Shown: positions 41,839 through 51,936, counted from the stretch's first letter. The stretch is DNA of 64,000 nucleotides from Flagellimonas meridianipacifica (GCF_003001695.1 NZ_PVYX01000001.1:620001-684000), one strand, 5' to 3'. Notes: generated by a model from the sequence alone, not told the origin. Program-made: numbers and translations.

Positions 41839-42974
41839 GAAATGGTTTTAAGATTCGTTCTCATTACATTGCTCTCCAAAAGCGGAATAATCACTTCAAA
41901 GAAATCTTCCTCCTCTCGAACAAGGACCTGTTTGTTCGAATAATACGCATACCTCTTTTTGATATTCTGTAGGCCCATTTTTGTGGTCTCCTCGGGCTTG
42001 ACCCTTTTTTGAAGGTTGTTCTTTATTACCAGAGCATCCTGTTGAATGTTGGAAATTGAAATATGGAGCGGTTTTTCTTTGCTATACTGGTTGTGCTTTA
42101 AGGCATTTTCAACAAGCATTTGTAACGTAAGGGTAGGTATGAAATACCTTTTTGGTTGTACTTGTATGTCCATGGATATGTCAACAGCCTTCTTATGCCT
42201 TACATTCATCATAAAAATATAGGAATCCAAAAAGTTGATTTCCTTTTGGAGACTCACCAAATCGTGCTCTCTATTGTCCAAAATATAACGGTAGGTAGAA
42301 GCCAAACGGGTCACAAAATCCGAAGCCAAATCCCTATCCTCGTACATTAACGAAGTCAAAGTATTTAGACTGTTGAACAAAAAATGAGGGCTTATCTGAT
42401 TCTTCAATGTGGTGTATTGGGATGCCATCATTTCTCGTTTCAAATCGTCCATTTGACGGGTAAGATCGTCTTTTTGTTTAATCGAAAAATAAAAGAGATT
42501 CACGAAAACCACTGCTGTTGCCAGTAGCCACGCCCTAAAGACATCTCCCCAAAATTCTCGTACTGGGTCATTACATACAATTCCAAGAATGTCTTTAAAA
42601 GGAAAAAGGGCCAAATAGTATATGATAGTAGTCATTGGTACCAGTAGCAACATTGTTTTTGCAAAAATGACCAGACTGTTTTTCAAGTTAAGCCCTCCCA
42701 AACGCATCTGTTTAGATATAAGCCTATCATTATATTCCCATGTGACCATAAAAAATAAGAACGCGGTAACATAATAAAATACGGCAGTAGGGCTTATGAA
42801 TTGCTCAAAATCATCATTATCACGCTCAACAGTAGCCTTTATCATCAGATATACAACATTGACCACCATCCATCGGAAGAAAAATTTTCTAAGGCCCTTC
42901 TTTGTAAAAAAATCTTTCATATCAACCATAAAGATAAAGAAGTCTTTTTGCCACCCCTTTCCCGATTGAACCAA
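41835..42974 (-). CDS. LytS-type sensor histidine kinase
   Basis: A 379-residue membrane kinase with about four N-terminal spans (near residues 30-50, 62-80, 97-120, 150-170), a short coiled coil, the His_kinase motif MASQYTTLKNQISPHFLFNSLNTLTSLM (phosphoacceptor His) and an ATPase domain (PTLTLQMLVENALKHNQ; TKMGLQNIKKRYA). Partner of the LytTR regulator with a 4-nt overlap. Confidence 0.93.
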   Translation of the reverse strand: MVQSGKGWQKDFFIFMVDMKDFFTKKGLRKFFFRWMVVNVVYLMIKATVERDNDDFEQFISPTAVFYYVTAFLFFMVTWEYNDRLISKQMRLGGLNLKNSLVIFAKTMLLLVPMTTIIYYLALFPFKDILGIVCNDPVREFWGDVFRAWLLATAVVFVNLFYFSIKQKDDLTRQMDDLKREMMASQYTTLKNQISPHFLFNSLNTLTSLMYEDRDLASDFVTRLASTYRYILDNREHDLVSLQKEINFLDSYIFMMNVRHKKAVDISMDIQVQPKRYFIPTLTLQMLVENALKHNQYSKEKPLHISISNIQQDALVIKNNLQKRVKPEETTKMGLQNIKKRYAYYSNKQVLVREEEDFFEVIIPLLESNVMRTNLKTIS

Positions 42975-43154
42975 TTGCTAAAAAAGAAGCTGATCTGTCA
43001 TTTTCAAGTTTAAACTGTATTTCCAAACATAAAGGCCGGAAAATTCAACTCAATCTATTTACCGGTGCCGACAGAGTCAAAATCAACAACCCAGCTTTTT
43101 ATGCTCCCTACCGATGGTGATTCAAGACATCTTTGGGCAAAACAATTAAAAATC

Positions 43155-45539
43155 ATGAGAAAGTTAGGAATTGTATTAGCCCTACTAATTGGCCAACAAC
43201 TTATGGCTCAAACAGGAACCATCAAAGGAATTGTTTTGGACAAGCAGTCCGAAATTCCACTTATCGGTGCAACGGTTGAATTACTGGAACAAGCAGAAAG
43301 TTTGGGAGTAATAACGGATGAGGATGGTAGGTTTACTCTTGAAAACACACCAACAGGTAGACAAAAAATTAGGGTGAGTTATATTGGGTACGAGAGTGTA
43401 ACCCTGCCCAATATAGAAGTGACCACAGGAAAAGATGTTTTCCTCACCGTTTCTCTATTGGAGTCCTTTAATCAATTGGACGAGGTCGTATTGACCTCCA
43501 ATACCAATAAGGACAGGGCCAATAACAAGTTGGCAACGGTATCCGCTAGACAATTTGGCGTAGAGGAAGTAACCCGTTTTTCCGGGGGACGAAGTGATGT
43601 AGGCCGTTTGGCAGCAAACTTTGCCGGGGTTTCCACTCCGGATGACAGCCGAAATGACATCGTGGTTCGTGGCAACTCTCCAACGGGATTGTTGTGGAGG
43701 GTGGAAGGAATCCCGGTACCAAATCCCAATCATTTTTCCACCGTAGGTACCACGGGAGGCCCTGTATCCGCAGTTAACCCCAACACGTTGAAGAATTCGG
43801 ATTTTTTAACCTCGGCTTTTGCATCGGAATATGGTAATGCCCTAGGCGGTGTTTTTGACTTAGGTCTGAGAAAAGGAAATGTGGACGACTATGAGTTTTC
43901 CGGACAAGTGGGTATTTTCACTGGAGTTGAAGTCAATGCGGAAGGCCCTTTGGGTAAAAAGAACGGTTCATTCTTAATTGCAGCGCGTTATTCATTAATC
44001 GATTTACTGGGAACCGGTGCAGGTGGTACCGCTGCCACCCCAAACTATAGTGATTTAACATACAACATCGACTTTGGTTCAGGAAAACTGGGGCGGGTCT
44101 CCCTATTTGGAATGTTAGGTACATCGAATATAGAGTTCTTGGGTGATGATATCGACGAAGATGATTTGTTTGCTGCTGAGGATGAAAACACCTTTGTCGA
44201 TTCGAATTTTGGAGTAGTAGGCATAAAACACCAAATTCCTATCGGAAAGAAATCGTATCTGAGAACAGTTGTAGGAACTTCATTCACAGGAAATGAGTTT
44301 ACAGCAGATAGATTCATAAATAAAGATACTCCTCAGGAAAGAATCATTTTGTTCACCGAATCGGATAACTCGGAATCCAGGCTTTCGTTCTCCACCTTGT
44401 TCAATGCTAAATTGAGTAACAGAGCAACCTTGAGAACCGGGGTCCTGCTTGAGAATTTTAATGTGGAACTTACTACCCGTGATAGAGACGAACAACCGGA
44501 CAATAATGGTGATGGTGACCCTGATTTATTCACTTTTCTGGATGTTGATGAATCTTTTTCGATAATTCAACCCTATGTGCAAAGCCAGTTCAGATTAACA
44601 GAAAAACTGACCTTGGATGCAGGGTTGCATGCCCAATACGCAAGCTTAAATGAGCAATTTGTGCTTGAACCTCGTGCCGCTTTGAACTTTCAAATAGCAC
44701 CAAATCATAAAATAAATTTTGGATATGGACTCCATCATCAGAATGTTCCTTTCCCTCTTTTGTTTCTAAATGAAGAAGTAAATGGCAATCTGGTTCAAAC
44801 CAACAGAGATTTGGATTTTGTAAGAAGCAATCACTACGTGTTGGGGTATGATGTAAAGTTGGGCAATGATTGGAGAGGAAAAATAGAGGTCTACAATCAA
44901 GATATTGATAATGCTGCCGTAGAATCGTTCCCTTCCAGTTACTCCTCCCTTACAGAAGGTGCGGATTTTGGATTTTCCAATGACAGGGTTTCCCTTGTAA
45001 ACGAGGGCACAGGTTTTAATAGAGGGATAGAATTCACCTTGGAGAAGTTTTTTAGTCAAAACTACTATGGTTTATTGACCGGTTCTTTTTATGAAAGTAG
45101 ATATGAAGGTAGTGATGGAATTGAAAGGGACACTCCATTTAACAATGGTTACGTTATAAACGCTTTGGCCGGAAAAGAATTCCCTATGGGTGCCAACAAA
45201 AGTAAGATTCTGTTTGTGGACTCCAGACTTTCATTTGCCGGAGGACGCTTTTTTACTCCCGTAGACCTTGAAGCTTCAAGAGCTGCAGGGTTTGAAATAC
45301 TGCAGGAAGATTTGGCCTTTAGCGAGCAACAGGATGGCTACTTTAGATGGGATGTCAAGTTTGGCCTTAAAATCAATAGTAGAAGCAAAAAACAATCCCA
45401 CAGATTTTACGTGGACCTACAAAATGTTACGGCCAATGAAAATGTCTTTGCAAGACGATACAACCGGCTCACCAACAATGTGGACCAAGTAGACCAAATA
45501 GGGTTCTTTCCTGACTTTGGATACACTTTTCAATTCTAA
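43155..45539 (+). CDS. TonB-dependent receptor with carboxypeptidase-regulatory-like domain
   Basis: A 794-residue outer-membrane receptor if started at MRKLGIVLALLIGQQLMAQ (43155), a good signal peptide; the frame opens at 43065, which would add 30 unlike residues. Domains: CarboxypepD-regulatory-like/CNA-B-type (about 20-105, GTIKGIVLDKQSEIPLIGATVELLEQ), plug (about 115-220) and barrel ending GYTFQF. No SusD-like partner is adjacent, so a glycan role is unlikely. It lies divergent from the LytS/LytTR pair. Substrate unknown. Confidence 0.88.
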   Translation: MRKLGIVLALLIGQQLMAQTGTIKGIVLDKQSEIPLIGATVELLEQAESLGVITDEDGRFTLENTPTGRQKIRVSYIGYESVTLPNIEVTTGKDVFLTVSLLESFNQLDEVVLTSNTNKDRANNKLATVSARQFGVEEVTRFSGGRSDVGRLAANFAGVSTPDDSRNDIVVRGNSPTGLLWRVEGIPVPNPNHFSTVGTTGGPVSAVNPNTLKNSDFLTSAFASEYGNALGGVFDLGLRKGNVDDYEFSGQVGIFTGVEVNAEGPLGKKNGSFLIAARYSLIDLLGTGAGGTAATPNYSDLTYNIDFGSGKLGRVSLFGMLGTSNIEFLGDDIDEDDLFAAEDENTFVDSNFGVVGIKHQIPIGKKSYLRTVVGTSFTGNEFTADRFINKDTPQERIILFTESDNSESRLSFSTLFNAKLSNRATLRTGVLLENFNVELTTRDRDEQPDNNGDGDPDLFTFLDVDESFSIIQPYVQSQFRLTEKLTLDAGLHAQYASLNEQFVLEPRAALNFQIAPNHKINFGYGLHHQNVPFPLLFLNEEVNGNLVQTNRDLDFVRSNHYVLGYDVKLGNDWRGKIEVYNQDIDNAAVESFPSSYSSLTEGADFGFSNDRVSLVNEGTGFNRGIEFTLEKFFSQNYYGLLTGSFYESRYEGSDGIERDTPFNNGYVINALAGKEFPMGANKSKILFVDSRLSFAGGRFFTPVDLEASRAAGFEILQEDLAFSEQQDGYFRWDVKFGLKINSRSKKQSHRFYVDLQNVTANENVFARRYNRLTNNVDQVDQIGFFPDFGYTFQF

Positions 45540-45551
45540 AAACATCGAGAA

Positions 45552-46370
45552 ATGGGCTTTTCAAATCATCTAAAACAAAAACTATTGAACAAGTATGGTC
45601 CCTGGGCATTGGTCACAGGAGCTTCTTCAGGAATTGGTATGGCCTTGTCCACACGACTGGCTGAATCAGGTTTTAATTTGGTACTGCATGGAAGAAATGC
45701 CACGGCATTATCTGAGTTGAGCTCAGCTTTGGAAGATAAATGGGGCGTAGTAACGGATGTCATTATAGCCGATATTTCATCAACTTCAAGCGTCGTGCAA
45801 CTTATAGACAGTCTTGGTGATTTACCGATTGGTCTTTTTGTAGCATCGGCCGGATTCGGTACTTCTGGAGATTTCATTCAGGGAGATTTGGAAGCTGAAA
45901 TTAAAATGCTCCAGGTAAACAATTTGGCTTTGATGATGCTTACCCATCACTTTGCTCGAACATTCGCCCAAAAAGGTGGTGGTGGAATTATTCTAATGAG
46001 TTCAATTGTAGGTTTTCAGGGAGTGCCCAATGCTGCTCATTATGCTGCGACCAAAGCATATGTGCAATCCTTGGGAGAAGGTCTCTACCACGAATTAAAA
46101 CCACACGGTGTTGATGTTCTTGCCGCTGCACCAGGTCCTGTCGCTAGCGGTTTTGGAAAAGTAGCGGACATGCAGATGACCAGTACCCTAAGCCCTGAAG
46201 ATATAGCCTTGCCCATATTAAAATCATTAGGAAGAAAATCCACAGTATTTCCTGGTAGGCTTACACAGATTTTGATTTTTGGGTTGCGAACGGTACCACG
46301 TTGGGGAAAAATACGTATCATGAAAATGGTGATGGGCGGCATGACAAAACATCAAAAAGCTGAGGTATGA
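45552..46370 (+). CDS. SDR family NAD(P)-dependent oxidoreductase
   Basis: A 272-residue classical SDR: WALVTGASSGIGMALSTRLAESG (TGxxxGIG), ADIS, SAGFGTSGDF, catalytic Ser in ILMSSIVGFQG, catalytic YxxxK in HYAATKAYVQSLGEGLYHELKP. Such enzymes oxidise or reduce carbonyl substrates; this one is of the broad DltE-like group. Its stop overlaps the following DinB-like gene by 4 nt (ATGA). Confidence 0.9.
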   Translation: MGFSNHLKQKLLNKYGPWALVTGASSGIGMALSTRLAESGFNLVLHGRNATALSELSSALEDKWGVVTDVIIADISSTSSVVQLIDSLGDLPIGLFVASAGFGTSGDFIQGDLEAEIKMLQVNNLALMMLTHHFARTFAQKGGGGIILMSSIVGFQGVPNAAHYAATKAYVQSLGEGLYHELKPHGVDVLAAAPGPVASGFGKVADMQMTSTLSPEDIALPILKSLGRKSTVFPGRLTQILIFGLRTVPRWGKIRIMKMVMGGMTKHQKAEV

Positions 46371-46903
46371 AAAGAATGGCTATTATTTTGTTAGCTTTAG
46401 CTTTCATTCTATTGGGAATATCTTTGGCAAGAAACACAGAAAACAGTAGCGCTTTTATGGATGGTCAAATAGGACTGCTCGAATCCTACATTCTTGAAAG
46501 AGATGCTTCAAATCCAAAAGTGTCTAAAGTTGATGTAGCGTGGCATGTTGATCATTCATTAAAAACCATTAATCGGATTTGCGAAATACTGGAAAAATCA
46601 AACCCAGAGGAATTTAAATCAAATTTCAACTTTACAAGAATTATGATTTTTGCTTGGGGAGATTTTCCAAGAGGTGTAGCAAAATCGCCAAAAATAGTAC
46701 GCCCACCTGAAGACATACAAACGGAAGACCTTTATGCCCAGCTGGAAGAAGCCAAGGAAAACCTTAAAAAGATTGAAAGTTTACATGAAAATGTGCATTT
46801 TGAGCATCCCTATTTTAATGTAATAAACAAAGGGCAGACCAAACGATTTTTAAAGATACATACAGGGCATCATCTAAAAATAATAGAAGATATTCTAAAG
46901 TAG
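46367..46903 (+). CDS. DinB/DUF1569-like membrane-anchored protein
   Basis: A 178-residue protein with an N-terminal hydrophobic anchor (MAIILLALAFILLGISLA) and a four-helix body bearing histidines in the DinB/YfiT pattern (WHVDHSLKTINRI; HFEHPYFNVIN; LKIHTGHHLKIIEDIL), probably a metal site. Such proteins often serve as thiol-dependent transferases; here the soluble domain would face the periplasm, which is unusual. It overlaps the SDR gene by 4 nt. Confidence 0.75.
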   Translation: MKRMAIILLALAFILLGISLARNTENSSAFMDGQIGLLESYILERDASNPKVSKVDVAWHVDHSLKTINRICEILEKSNPEEFKSNFNFTRIMIFAWGDFPRGVAKSPKIVRPPEDIQTEDLYAQLEEAKENLKKIESLHENVHFEHPYFNVINKGQTKRFLKIHTGHHLKIIEDILK

Positions 46904-46910
46904 AAGCAAT

Positions 46911-46941
46911 AAAAAAGCCCGCTAAATAGCGGGCTTTTTTT
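46911..46941. terminator. Bidirectional terminator between DinB-like gene and rpmA
   Basis: AAAAAAGCCCGCTA-AA-TAGCGGGCTTTTTT, a near-perfect stem with U/A-rich ends both ways, between the convergent genes ending at 46903 and 46958. Confidence 0.9.
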
Positions 46942-46957
46942 ATCTAGTAAATGCTTT

Positions 46958-47218
46958 TTAAGCTTCGAAAGGATCAACGGAAACAAAAGATTTGCCTCCA
47001 GCTTTTTTGTCAAATCGAACAATACCATCCACTCTGGCATGTAAGGTATGATCTTTCCCAGCATATACATTATCTCCTGGATTGTGCTTGGTACCTCTTT
47101 GTCTAACAATAATATTGCCAGCAACAGCAGCCTGTCCACCAAAAATCTTTACCCCTAAGCGTTTCGATTCTGATTCTCTACCGTTTTTTGAACTACCTAC
47201 ACCTTTTTTGTGTGCCAT
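46958..47218 (-). CDS. rpmA: 50S ribosomal protein L27
   Basis: An 86-residue protein starting [23 protein letters not shown] and containing [28 protein letters not shown], the bL27 signature; its N-terminus reaches the peptidyl-transferase centre. The start is direct (no cleaved Firmicutes-type extension). Co-transcribed with rplU, 27 nt apart. Confidence 0.98.
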   Translation of the reverse strand: MAHKKGVGSSKNGRESESKRLGVKIFGGQAAVAGNIIVRQRGTKHNPGDNVYAGKDHTLHARVDGIVRFDKKAGGKSFVSVDPFEA

Positions 47219-47245
47219 GATATTTCTTTTTTAGTTCTTTATTCC

Positions 47246-47788
47246 TTATTTGCTCAAAGCTTCAATAAGCTCTGCTTTCTTCATTGATGAATATCCGCTG
47301 ATTTCCTTGGCTTTTGCCATTTCCTTCAACTCAACAACTGTTTTGGAAGATAAGTCTTCTGTTGCTTTAGCTTTAGGTGCTTCTTTTTTAGGAGCAGCGG
47401 CTTTCTTTGGAGCGGCCTCTTTTTTCTCAACAGGCTTTTCCGCCTTCGCTTTCGCAGGAGCTGCTTTTTTAGCTCCTTTTGCCACAATACTTTCAACCAC
47501 AATCTCGGTCAAAGATTGTCTGTGACCATTTTTTTTGCGGTATCCTTTTCTTCTTTTCTTTTTAAAGACAATTACCTTGTCTCCACTCAGGTGCTTTACA
47601 ACTTTAGCTTCAACAGCTGCACCTTCTATGACTGGGGCGCCTACAGTAACGTTCCCGTTGTCATCCAAAAGAAAAACTTTATCAAAAGTTACTTTTTTAC
47701 CTTCTTCTGTTTGCAAACGGTGTACGTACACTTTCTGGTCTTTTGCAACTTTGAATTGCTGCCCTGCCATTTCTACAATTGCGTACAT
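47246..47788 (-). CDS. rplU: 50S ribosomal protein L21 with C-terminal extension
   Basis: A 180-residue protein. The first 100 or so residues are bL21 (MYAIVEMAGQQFKVAKDQKV; GDKVIVFKKKRRKGYRKKNGHRQ). After that comes a lysine/alanine/proline-rich linker (KAAPAKAKAEKPVEKKEAAP) and a helix-turn-helix-like tail (SSKTVVELKEMAKAKEISGYSSMKKAELIEALSK) that resembles Rho N-terminal/SAP-type nucleic-acid-binding domains. Typical L21 is about 100 residues. The extended form is common in Flavobacteriia but its role is not explained. A perfect promoter precedes it. Confidence 0.96.
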   Translation of the reverse strand: MYAIVEMAGQQFKVAKDQKVYVHRLQTEEGKKVTFDKVFLLDDNGNVTVGAPVIEGAAVEAKVVKHLSGDKVIVFKKKRRKGYRKKNGHRQSLTEIVVESIVAKGAKKAAPAKAKAEKPVEKKEAAPKKAAAPKKEAPKAKATEDLSSKTVVELKEMAKAKEISGYSSMKKAELIEALSK

Positions 47789-47835
47789 AATGCGTTTATT
47801 AGAGTTTAATAAGGCTAAATTGGATTTAGCGGGTG

Positions 47836-47865
47836 CAAATATACTCCTAAATCCTTAATTCACAA
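47836..47865 (-). promoter_or_regulatory. rplU-rpmA promoter, consensus Bacteroidota type
   Basis: TTG (47863-47865), exactly 19 bp spacer, TATATTTG (47836-47843) on the minus strand: a textbook TTG-N19-TAnnTTTG promoter, about 40 nt from the L21 start. Confidence 0.8.
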
Positions 47866-47887
47866 GCATTATTTGACACAATTACCC

Positions 47888-48334
47888 CTATTTTTTAGGG
47901 TTATTGGATGATTTGAACAGCTGCATGAAAGAAAGGGTCAAAACCAAGGTAGTGGCAAAGCCCATTATAGCTACCGTGAAAAACACTATCCCCTCAAAAT
48001 TTGCATAGTCTTTGGACCATACTTCGGAAAGTTCGTTTAAAAAATTGGAGTTCAATTCCGTTGAGTAAAATGCAAAGAAAATTGTAAACAAAAGTGTAGC
48101 TACAAATCCCATGGTGATTCCGGCCGTAAATCCCTTTCCATAACTGAACTCTTTTCCCATCCGTATTTTGGTATACTTGATGGTTTCATAAATTCCAAAA
48201 CCTGTAATTACCCCGTTGAATAAACTAAAAAAAACATTGGTATGTTTTCCCATCAGGGCAAGAATTAAAAAATAGGCCATTAAAATGCCGCTGGTAACAA
48301 TACCAAACCGGATGGGCAGGGTTAGATTTTTCAT
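47888..48334 (-). CDS. DUF4199 membrane protein
   Basis: A 148-residue protein with four spans (about residues 8-28, 34-52, 68-90 and 113-135), including the conserved segment YGKGFTAGITMGFVATLLFTIFFAFY. It matches DUF4199, a Bacteroidota-specific family of unknown function. Single gene upstream of the ribosomal pair. Confidence 0.85.
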   Translation of the reverse strand: MKNLTLPIRFGIVTSGILMAYFLILALMGKHTNVFFSLFNGVITGFGIYETIKYTKIRMGKEFSYGKGFTAGITMGFVATLLFTIFFAFYSTELNSNFLNELSEVWSKDYANFEGIVFFTVAIMGFATTLVLTLSFMQLFKSSNNPKK

Positions 48335-48514
48335 ATCAGTGCTTTTTTGGATGGGTATATAATTTACTGAATGTTTGGGAATTATTGGTTCTTTTTGTCA
48401 AAAACTAAACATTTAAAAATCCGAAAATCCTTTCGATTAACCCTATATTCGTGTAACATGTCAGATAAAACTGAGTCTAACCCATCATGACACGTTAACT
48501 CTTAAATTATAAAT

Positions 48515-49837
48515 ATGAAAAGAACTCTTTTTTTGGGTCTTCTCATGCTTGGATTAGGAAATTTCGCATTTGCTCAAGAAGTTTCTTTTGAGGAGTATGA
48601 CTTGCCCAATGGGCTTCATGTAATCCTGCATCAGGAAAATGGAGCTCCAGTCGTGACCACTTCGGTAATGTACCACGTTGGAGGTAAAGATAGAACAGAG
48701 GGCCGTACTGGTTTTGCCCATTTTTTTGAACATCTCCTTTTTGAAGGAACAGAAAATATTGAAAGGGGAAAATGGTTTGAGATTGTATCCTCAAATGGAG
48801 GAATCAATAATGCAAATACTTCGCAGGACAGAACCTATTACTACGAAGTATTTCCTTCAAATAATCTACAACTTGGGCTTTGGATGGAATCAGAAAGAAT
48901 GCTTCATCCTGTAATTGATCAAATAGGGGTCGATACCCAGCAAGAAGTGGTAAAGGAAGAAAAGCGTTCAACTTATGACAACCGTCCTTACGGTCAATTT
49001 TTGGCTGTATTGGGAAAAAATCTTTTTGACGTTCACCCGTACAAAGATCCAAACATAGGCTATATGAAGGATATTGATGCAGCCACTTTGGAGGATGTGA
49101 AGGCCTACAATAAAAAGTATTATGTGCCCAACAATGCAGTCTTGGTTGTAGCAGGGGATTTTCAGATAGAAGAAACCAAAAAAATGATTGAAGATTATTT
49201 TGGTCCCATTCCCAGAGGCGCTGATATTGTTCGCAACTATCCAAAGGAAAAACCAATAACAGAACAAAAGATTGCGACAGCATATGATGCCAACATTCAA
49301 ATACCTGCCATAGGTTTAGCCTATAGAACTCCTGGTTTTAGGGAAAGAGATGCCTATGTTCTTGATATGATTTCAACCTATTTAAGCGACGGAAGGAGTT
49401 CCAAGTTGTATAAGAAAATGGTTGACGACCAAAAGCAAGCTCTTCAAGTAGGAGCTTTCAATATTGGTCAAGAAGATTACGGTATGTACCTAGTATTTGC
49501 ACTTCCAGTTGGTGAAACCAGTTTGGAGGTGCTTCAAACAGAAATGGAAGAAGAAGTGGCAAAGGTGCGAGACGAGCTAATTTCTGAAAGAGACTATCAA
49601 AAACTACAAAACAAGTTCGAGAATGATTTTGTAAATGCGAACTCTGGAGTGGAGGGCATAGCAAATTCTTTGGCCCGATACTATTTGCTCTATGGGGACA
49701 CCAACTTGATCAATAAGGAAATTGATATCTATCGTTCCGTAACACGGGAAGAAATCAAAGAGGTGGCAAGTAAGTATTTAAAGCCCAACCAAAGCGTAAT
49801 CATTAACTATTTGCCAGGAGACAAAACGGAAAATTAA
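48515..49837 (+). CDS. M16 family zinc metallopeptidase, active subunit
   Basis: A 440-residue secreted peptidase (signal peptide ending FAFAQ, about residue 21). The inverted zinc motif HxxEH is present as GFAHFFEHLLFEGTENI, and the downstream glutamate region as EVVKEEKRSTYDNRPYG. It forms one half of an alpha/beta M16 pair with the next gene, which starts 1 nt after its stop. A -7-like TATATTCG lies at 48444-48451. Likely periplasmic or outer-membrane proteolysis of peptides. Confidence 0.94.
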   Translation: MKRTLFLGLLMLGLGNFAFAQEVSFEEYDLPNGLHVILHQENGAPVVTTSVMYHVGGKDRTEGRTGFAHFFEHLLFEGTENIERGKWFEIVSSNGGINNANTSQDRTYYYEVFPSNNLQLGLWMESERMLHPVIDQIGVDTQQEVVKEEKRSTYDNRPYGQFLAVLGKNLFDVHPYKDPNIGYMKDIDAATLEDVKAYNKKYYVPNNAVLVVAGDFQIEETKKMIEDYFGPIPRGADIVRNYPKEKPITEQKIATAYDANIQIPAIGLAYRTPGFRERDAYVLDMISTYLSDGRSSKLYKKMVDDQKQALQVGAFNIGQEDYGMYLVFALPVGETSLEVLQTEMEEEVAKVRDELISERDYQKLQNKFENDFVNANSGVEGIANSLARYYLLYGDTNLINKEIDIYRSVTREEIKEVASKYLKPNQSVIINYLPGDKTEN

Positions 49838-49838
49838 G

Positions 49839-51917
49839 ATGAAAACAATTAAAAATTATATTTCAATCCTTTTTATCCTCTTTGCATTTGGACTCAATGC
49901 ACAGATTGATAGGAGTAAGCAACCCGAACCCGGACCAGCGCCAAAGATAAATTTGGACAAGCCCAATTCTTTTGAGCTAATGAATGGTTTGAAAGTTATG
50001 GTGGTTGAAAATCACAAACTACCACGAGTACGAATTCAGCTTGAAATTGATAATCCTCCGGTACTTGAAGGTGATAAGGCCGGCGTTCAAAGTTTGACAG
50101 GCTCACTTTTGGGACAAGGTTCCACCAATATGTCCAAAGACGATTTTAATGAGGAAGTGGACTTCTTGGGTGCCACCATAAACATTGGGGCGCAGGGTGC
50201 TTTTGCCAGTAGCCTTTCCAAATACTTCCCAAGAATTTTGGAATTGATGGCGGATATGGCTTTGAACCCAAATTTCAATCAAGAGGAATTTGACAAAGAA
50301 AAAAATATTCTTTTGACTGGTTTAAAAACCCAGGAAAAAGATGTTTCTGCTATTTCTGGAAGAGTACAGCTGGCTTTGGGGTACGGCAAAAACAATCCTA
50401 ACGGGGAGTTTCTTACCGAAGAAACAGTGAACAATGTCACCTTGGCCGATGTGCAACAGTTTTACAGGAAGAATTTTGTTCCTGCCAATGCCTATTTAGT
50501 AGTGATAGGTGATGTTCAGTTTGAAGAGGCAAAGGAATTAATTACCGAGGCGTTTACCCCATGGACGAAAGCCACACCACCTTCCTTGATCTATTCCAAA
50601 CCTCAAGATGCCCAATACACACAAATTAACTTCGTTGATGTTCCCAATGCCGTTCAATCTGAAGTTTCCGTACAAAACTTGGTTGAGCTTCAAATGAAGG
50701 ATGAAGATTATCTCCCAGCCTTAATTGCCAACCAGATACTCGGTGGCGGCGGAGAAGGAAGACTATTTTTGAACCTTAGAGAAGATAAAGGATACACCTA
50801 TGGTTCATATTCCGCCATCCGCGATAATAAATTTGGTCCTACCCGGTTCAACGCAGTTGCCCAAGTTCGTAACCAAGTCACTGATAGTTCAGTTGTAGAA
50901 ATTCTAAAAGAAATTGACCGAATTATTAAGGAACCCGTTTCTGATAAGGAGCTTGAGAACACCAAAGCCAAATATTCAGGGCGTTTTGTAATGGCACTGG
51001 AGCAACCGGAAACCGTGGCCAACTATGCATTGAACATTGAAAAAGAAGGCCTTCCGGATAATTTCTATGAAACGTATTTGGAGCGCATTAACGCAGTTTC
51101 TGTAGAAGATGTCCAAAAAGCGGCCCAAAAACACTTATCCATAGACAAGGCCCGAATAGTCGTTGCCGGAAAGGGAAGTGAAGTAATTGAGAATTTGGAG
51201 AAAGTAGAATTCAATGGTAAAAAAGTACCCGTACTCTATTACGACAAGTTTGCAAACAAAACGGAAAAGCCAGATTACAATGCCTCGATTCCCGAGGGAA
51301 TCACCGCCGAGTCCATTTTGCTGAATTACATTTCTGCTATAGGAGGCAAGGCAAAACTGGAAGGTGTAGAATCCTATGCCATGTTTGCCGAAGCCCAAAT
51401 GCAAGGTATGACTTTAGAACTGGAATTGAAGAAAACCTCTAAGGACCAGTTCATGCAGAACATAAAAGTCGCCGGTAATTCCATGCAAAAACAGGTATTC
51501 GATGGAGACAAAGGATATATGGTCGCACAGGGTCAACGAAAGGATTTATCTGAGGAAGAAATCCAAAAAATCAAGGAGGAGTCCGCTGCTTTCCCAGAAT
51601 TGAATTATTTGGTTGCTGGTGGCATCAGTCTTGAGGGAGTGGAAACTGTCGGAGACAAAAAGGCCTATAAACTAAAGATCACCGAGAATAAATCTGCTTT
51701 TTACGATGTTGAAACTGGATTAAAACTTCAGGAAATGGAAGTACAGGAGGTACAGGGACAACAAATTAGTCAGACGTTAATACTTTCAGATTACAAGGAA
51801 GTCTCCGGAATTCAGTTCCCATTCAAATTATCCCAATCTGCAGGACCTCAGACTTTTGATTTTATAGTTAAGGAAATCAAGGTAAACGAAGGTGTTACTC
51901 CAGCGGATTTCGAATAA
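49839..51917 (+). CDS. M16 family protein, non-catalytic partner with extra C-terminal domain
   Basis: A 692-residue secreted protein (signal peptide ending FGLNAQ). Residues about 30-450 form the M16 fold but lack HxxEH where it is expected (KAGVQSLTGSLLGQGSTNMS); the R/Y-containing region (GGGGEGRLFLNLREDKGYTYGSYSA) is kept, as in inactive M16 subunits that complete the partner's active site. Residues about 480-690 add a LolA/lipoprotein-like beta domain (ILLNYISAIGGKAKLEGVESYAMFAEAQMQG). Coupled to the upstream active subunit. Confidence 0.92.
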   Translation: MKTIKNYISILFILFAFGLNAQIDRSKQPEPGPAPKINLDKPNSFELMNGLKVMVVENHKLPRVRIQLEIDNPPVLEGDKAGVQSLTGSLLGQGSTNMSKDDFNEEVDFLGATINIGAQGAFASSLSKYFPRILELMADMALNPNFNQEEFDKEKNILLTGLKTQEKDVSAISGRVQLALGYGKNNPNGEFLTEETVNNVTLADVQQFYRKNFVPANAYLVVIGDVQFEEAKELITEAFTPWTKATPPSLIYSKPQDAQYTQINFVDVPNAVQSEVSVQNLVELQMKDEDYLPALIANQILGGGGEGRLFLNLREDKGYTYGSYSAIRDNKFGPTRFNAVAQVRNQVTDSSVVEILKEIDRIIKEPVSDKELENTKAKYSGRFVMALEQPETVANYALNIEKEGLPDNFYETYLERINAVSVEDVQKAAQKHLSIDKARIVVAGKGSEVIENLEKVEFNGKKVPVLYYDKFANKTEKPDYNASIPEGITAESILLNYISAIGGKAKLEGVESYAMFAEAQMQGMTLELELKKTSKDQFMQNIKVAGNSMQKQVFDGDKGYMVAQGQRKDLSEEEIQKIKEESAAFPELNYLVAGGISLEGVETVGDKKAYKLKITENKSAFYDVETGLKLQEMEVQEVQGQQISQTLILSDYKEVSGIQFPFKLSQSAGPQTFDFIVKEIKVNEGVTPADFE

Positions 51918-51936
51918 AATACAATGTCAAACGAAC

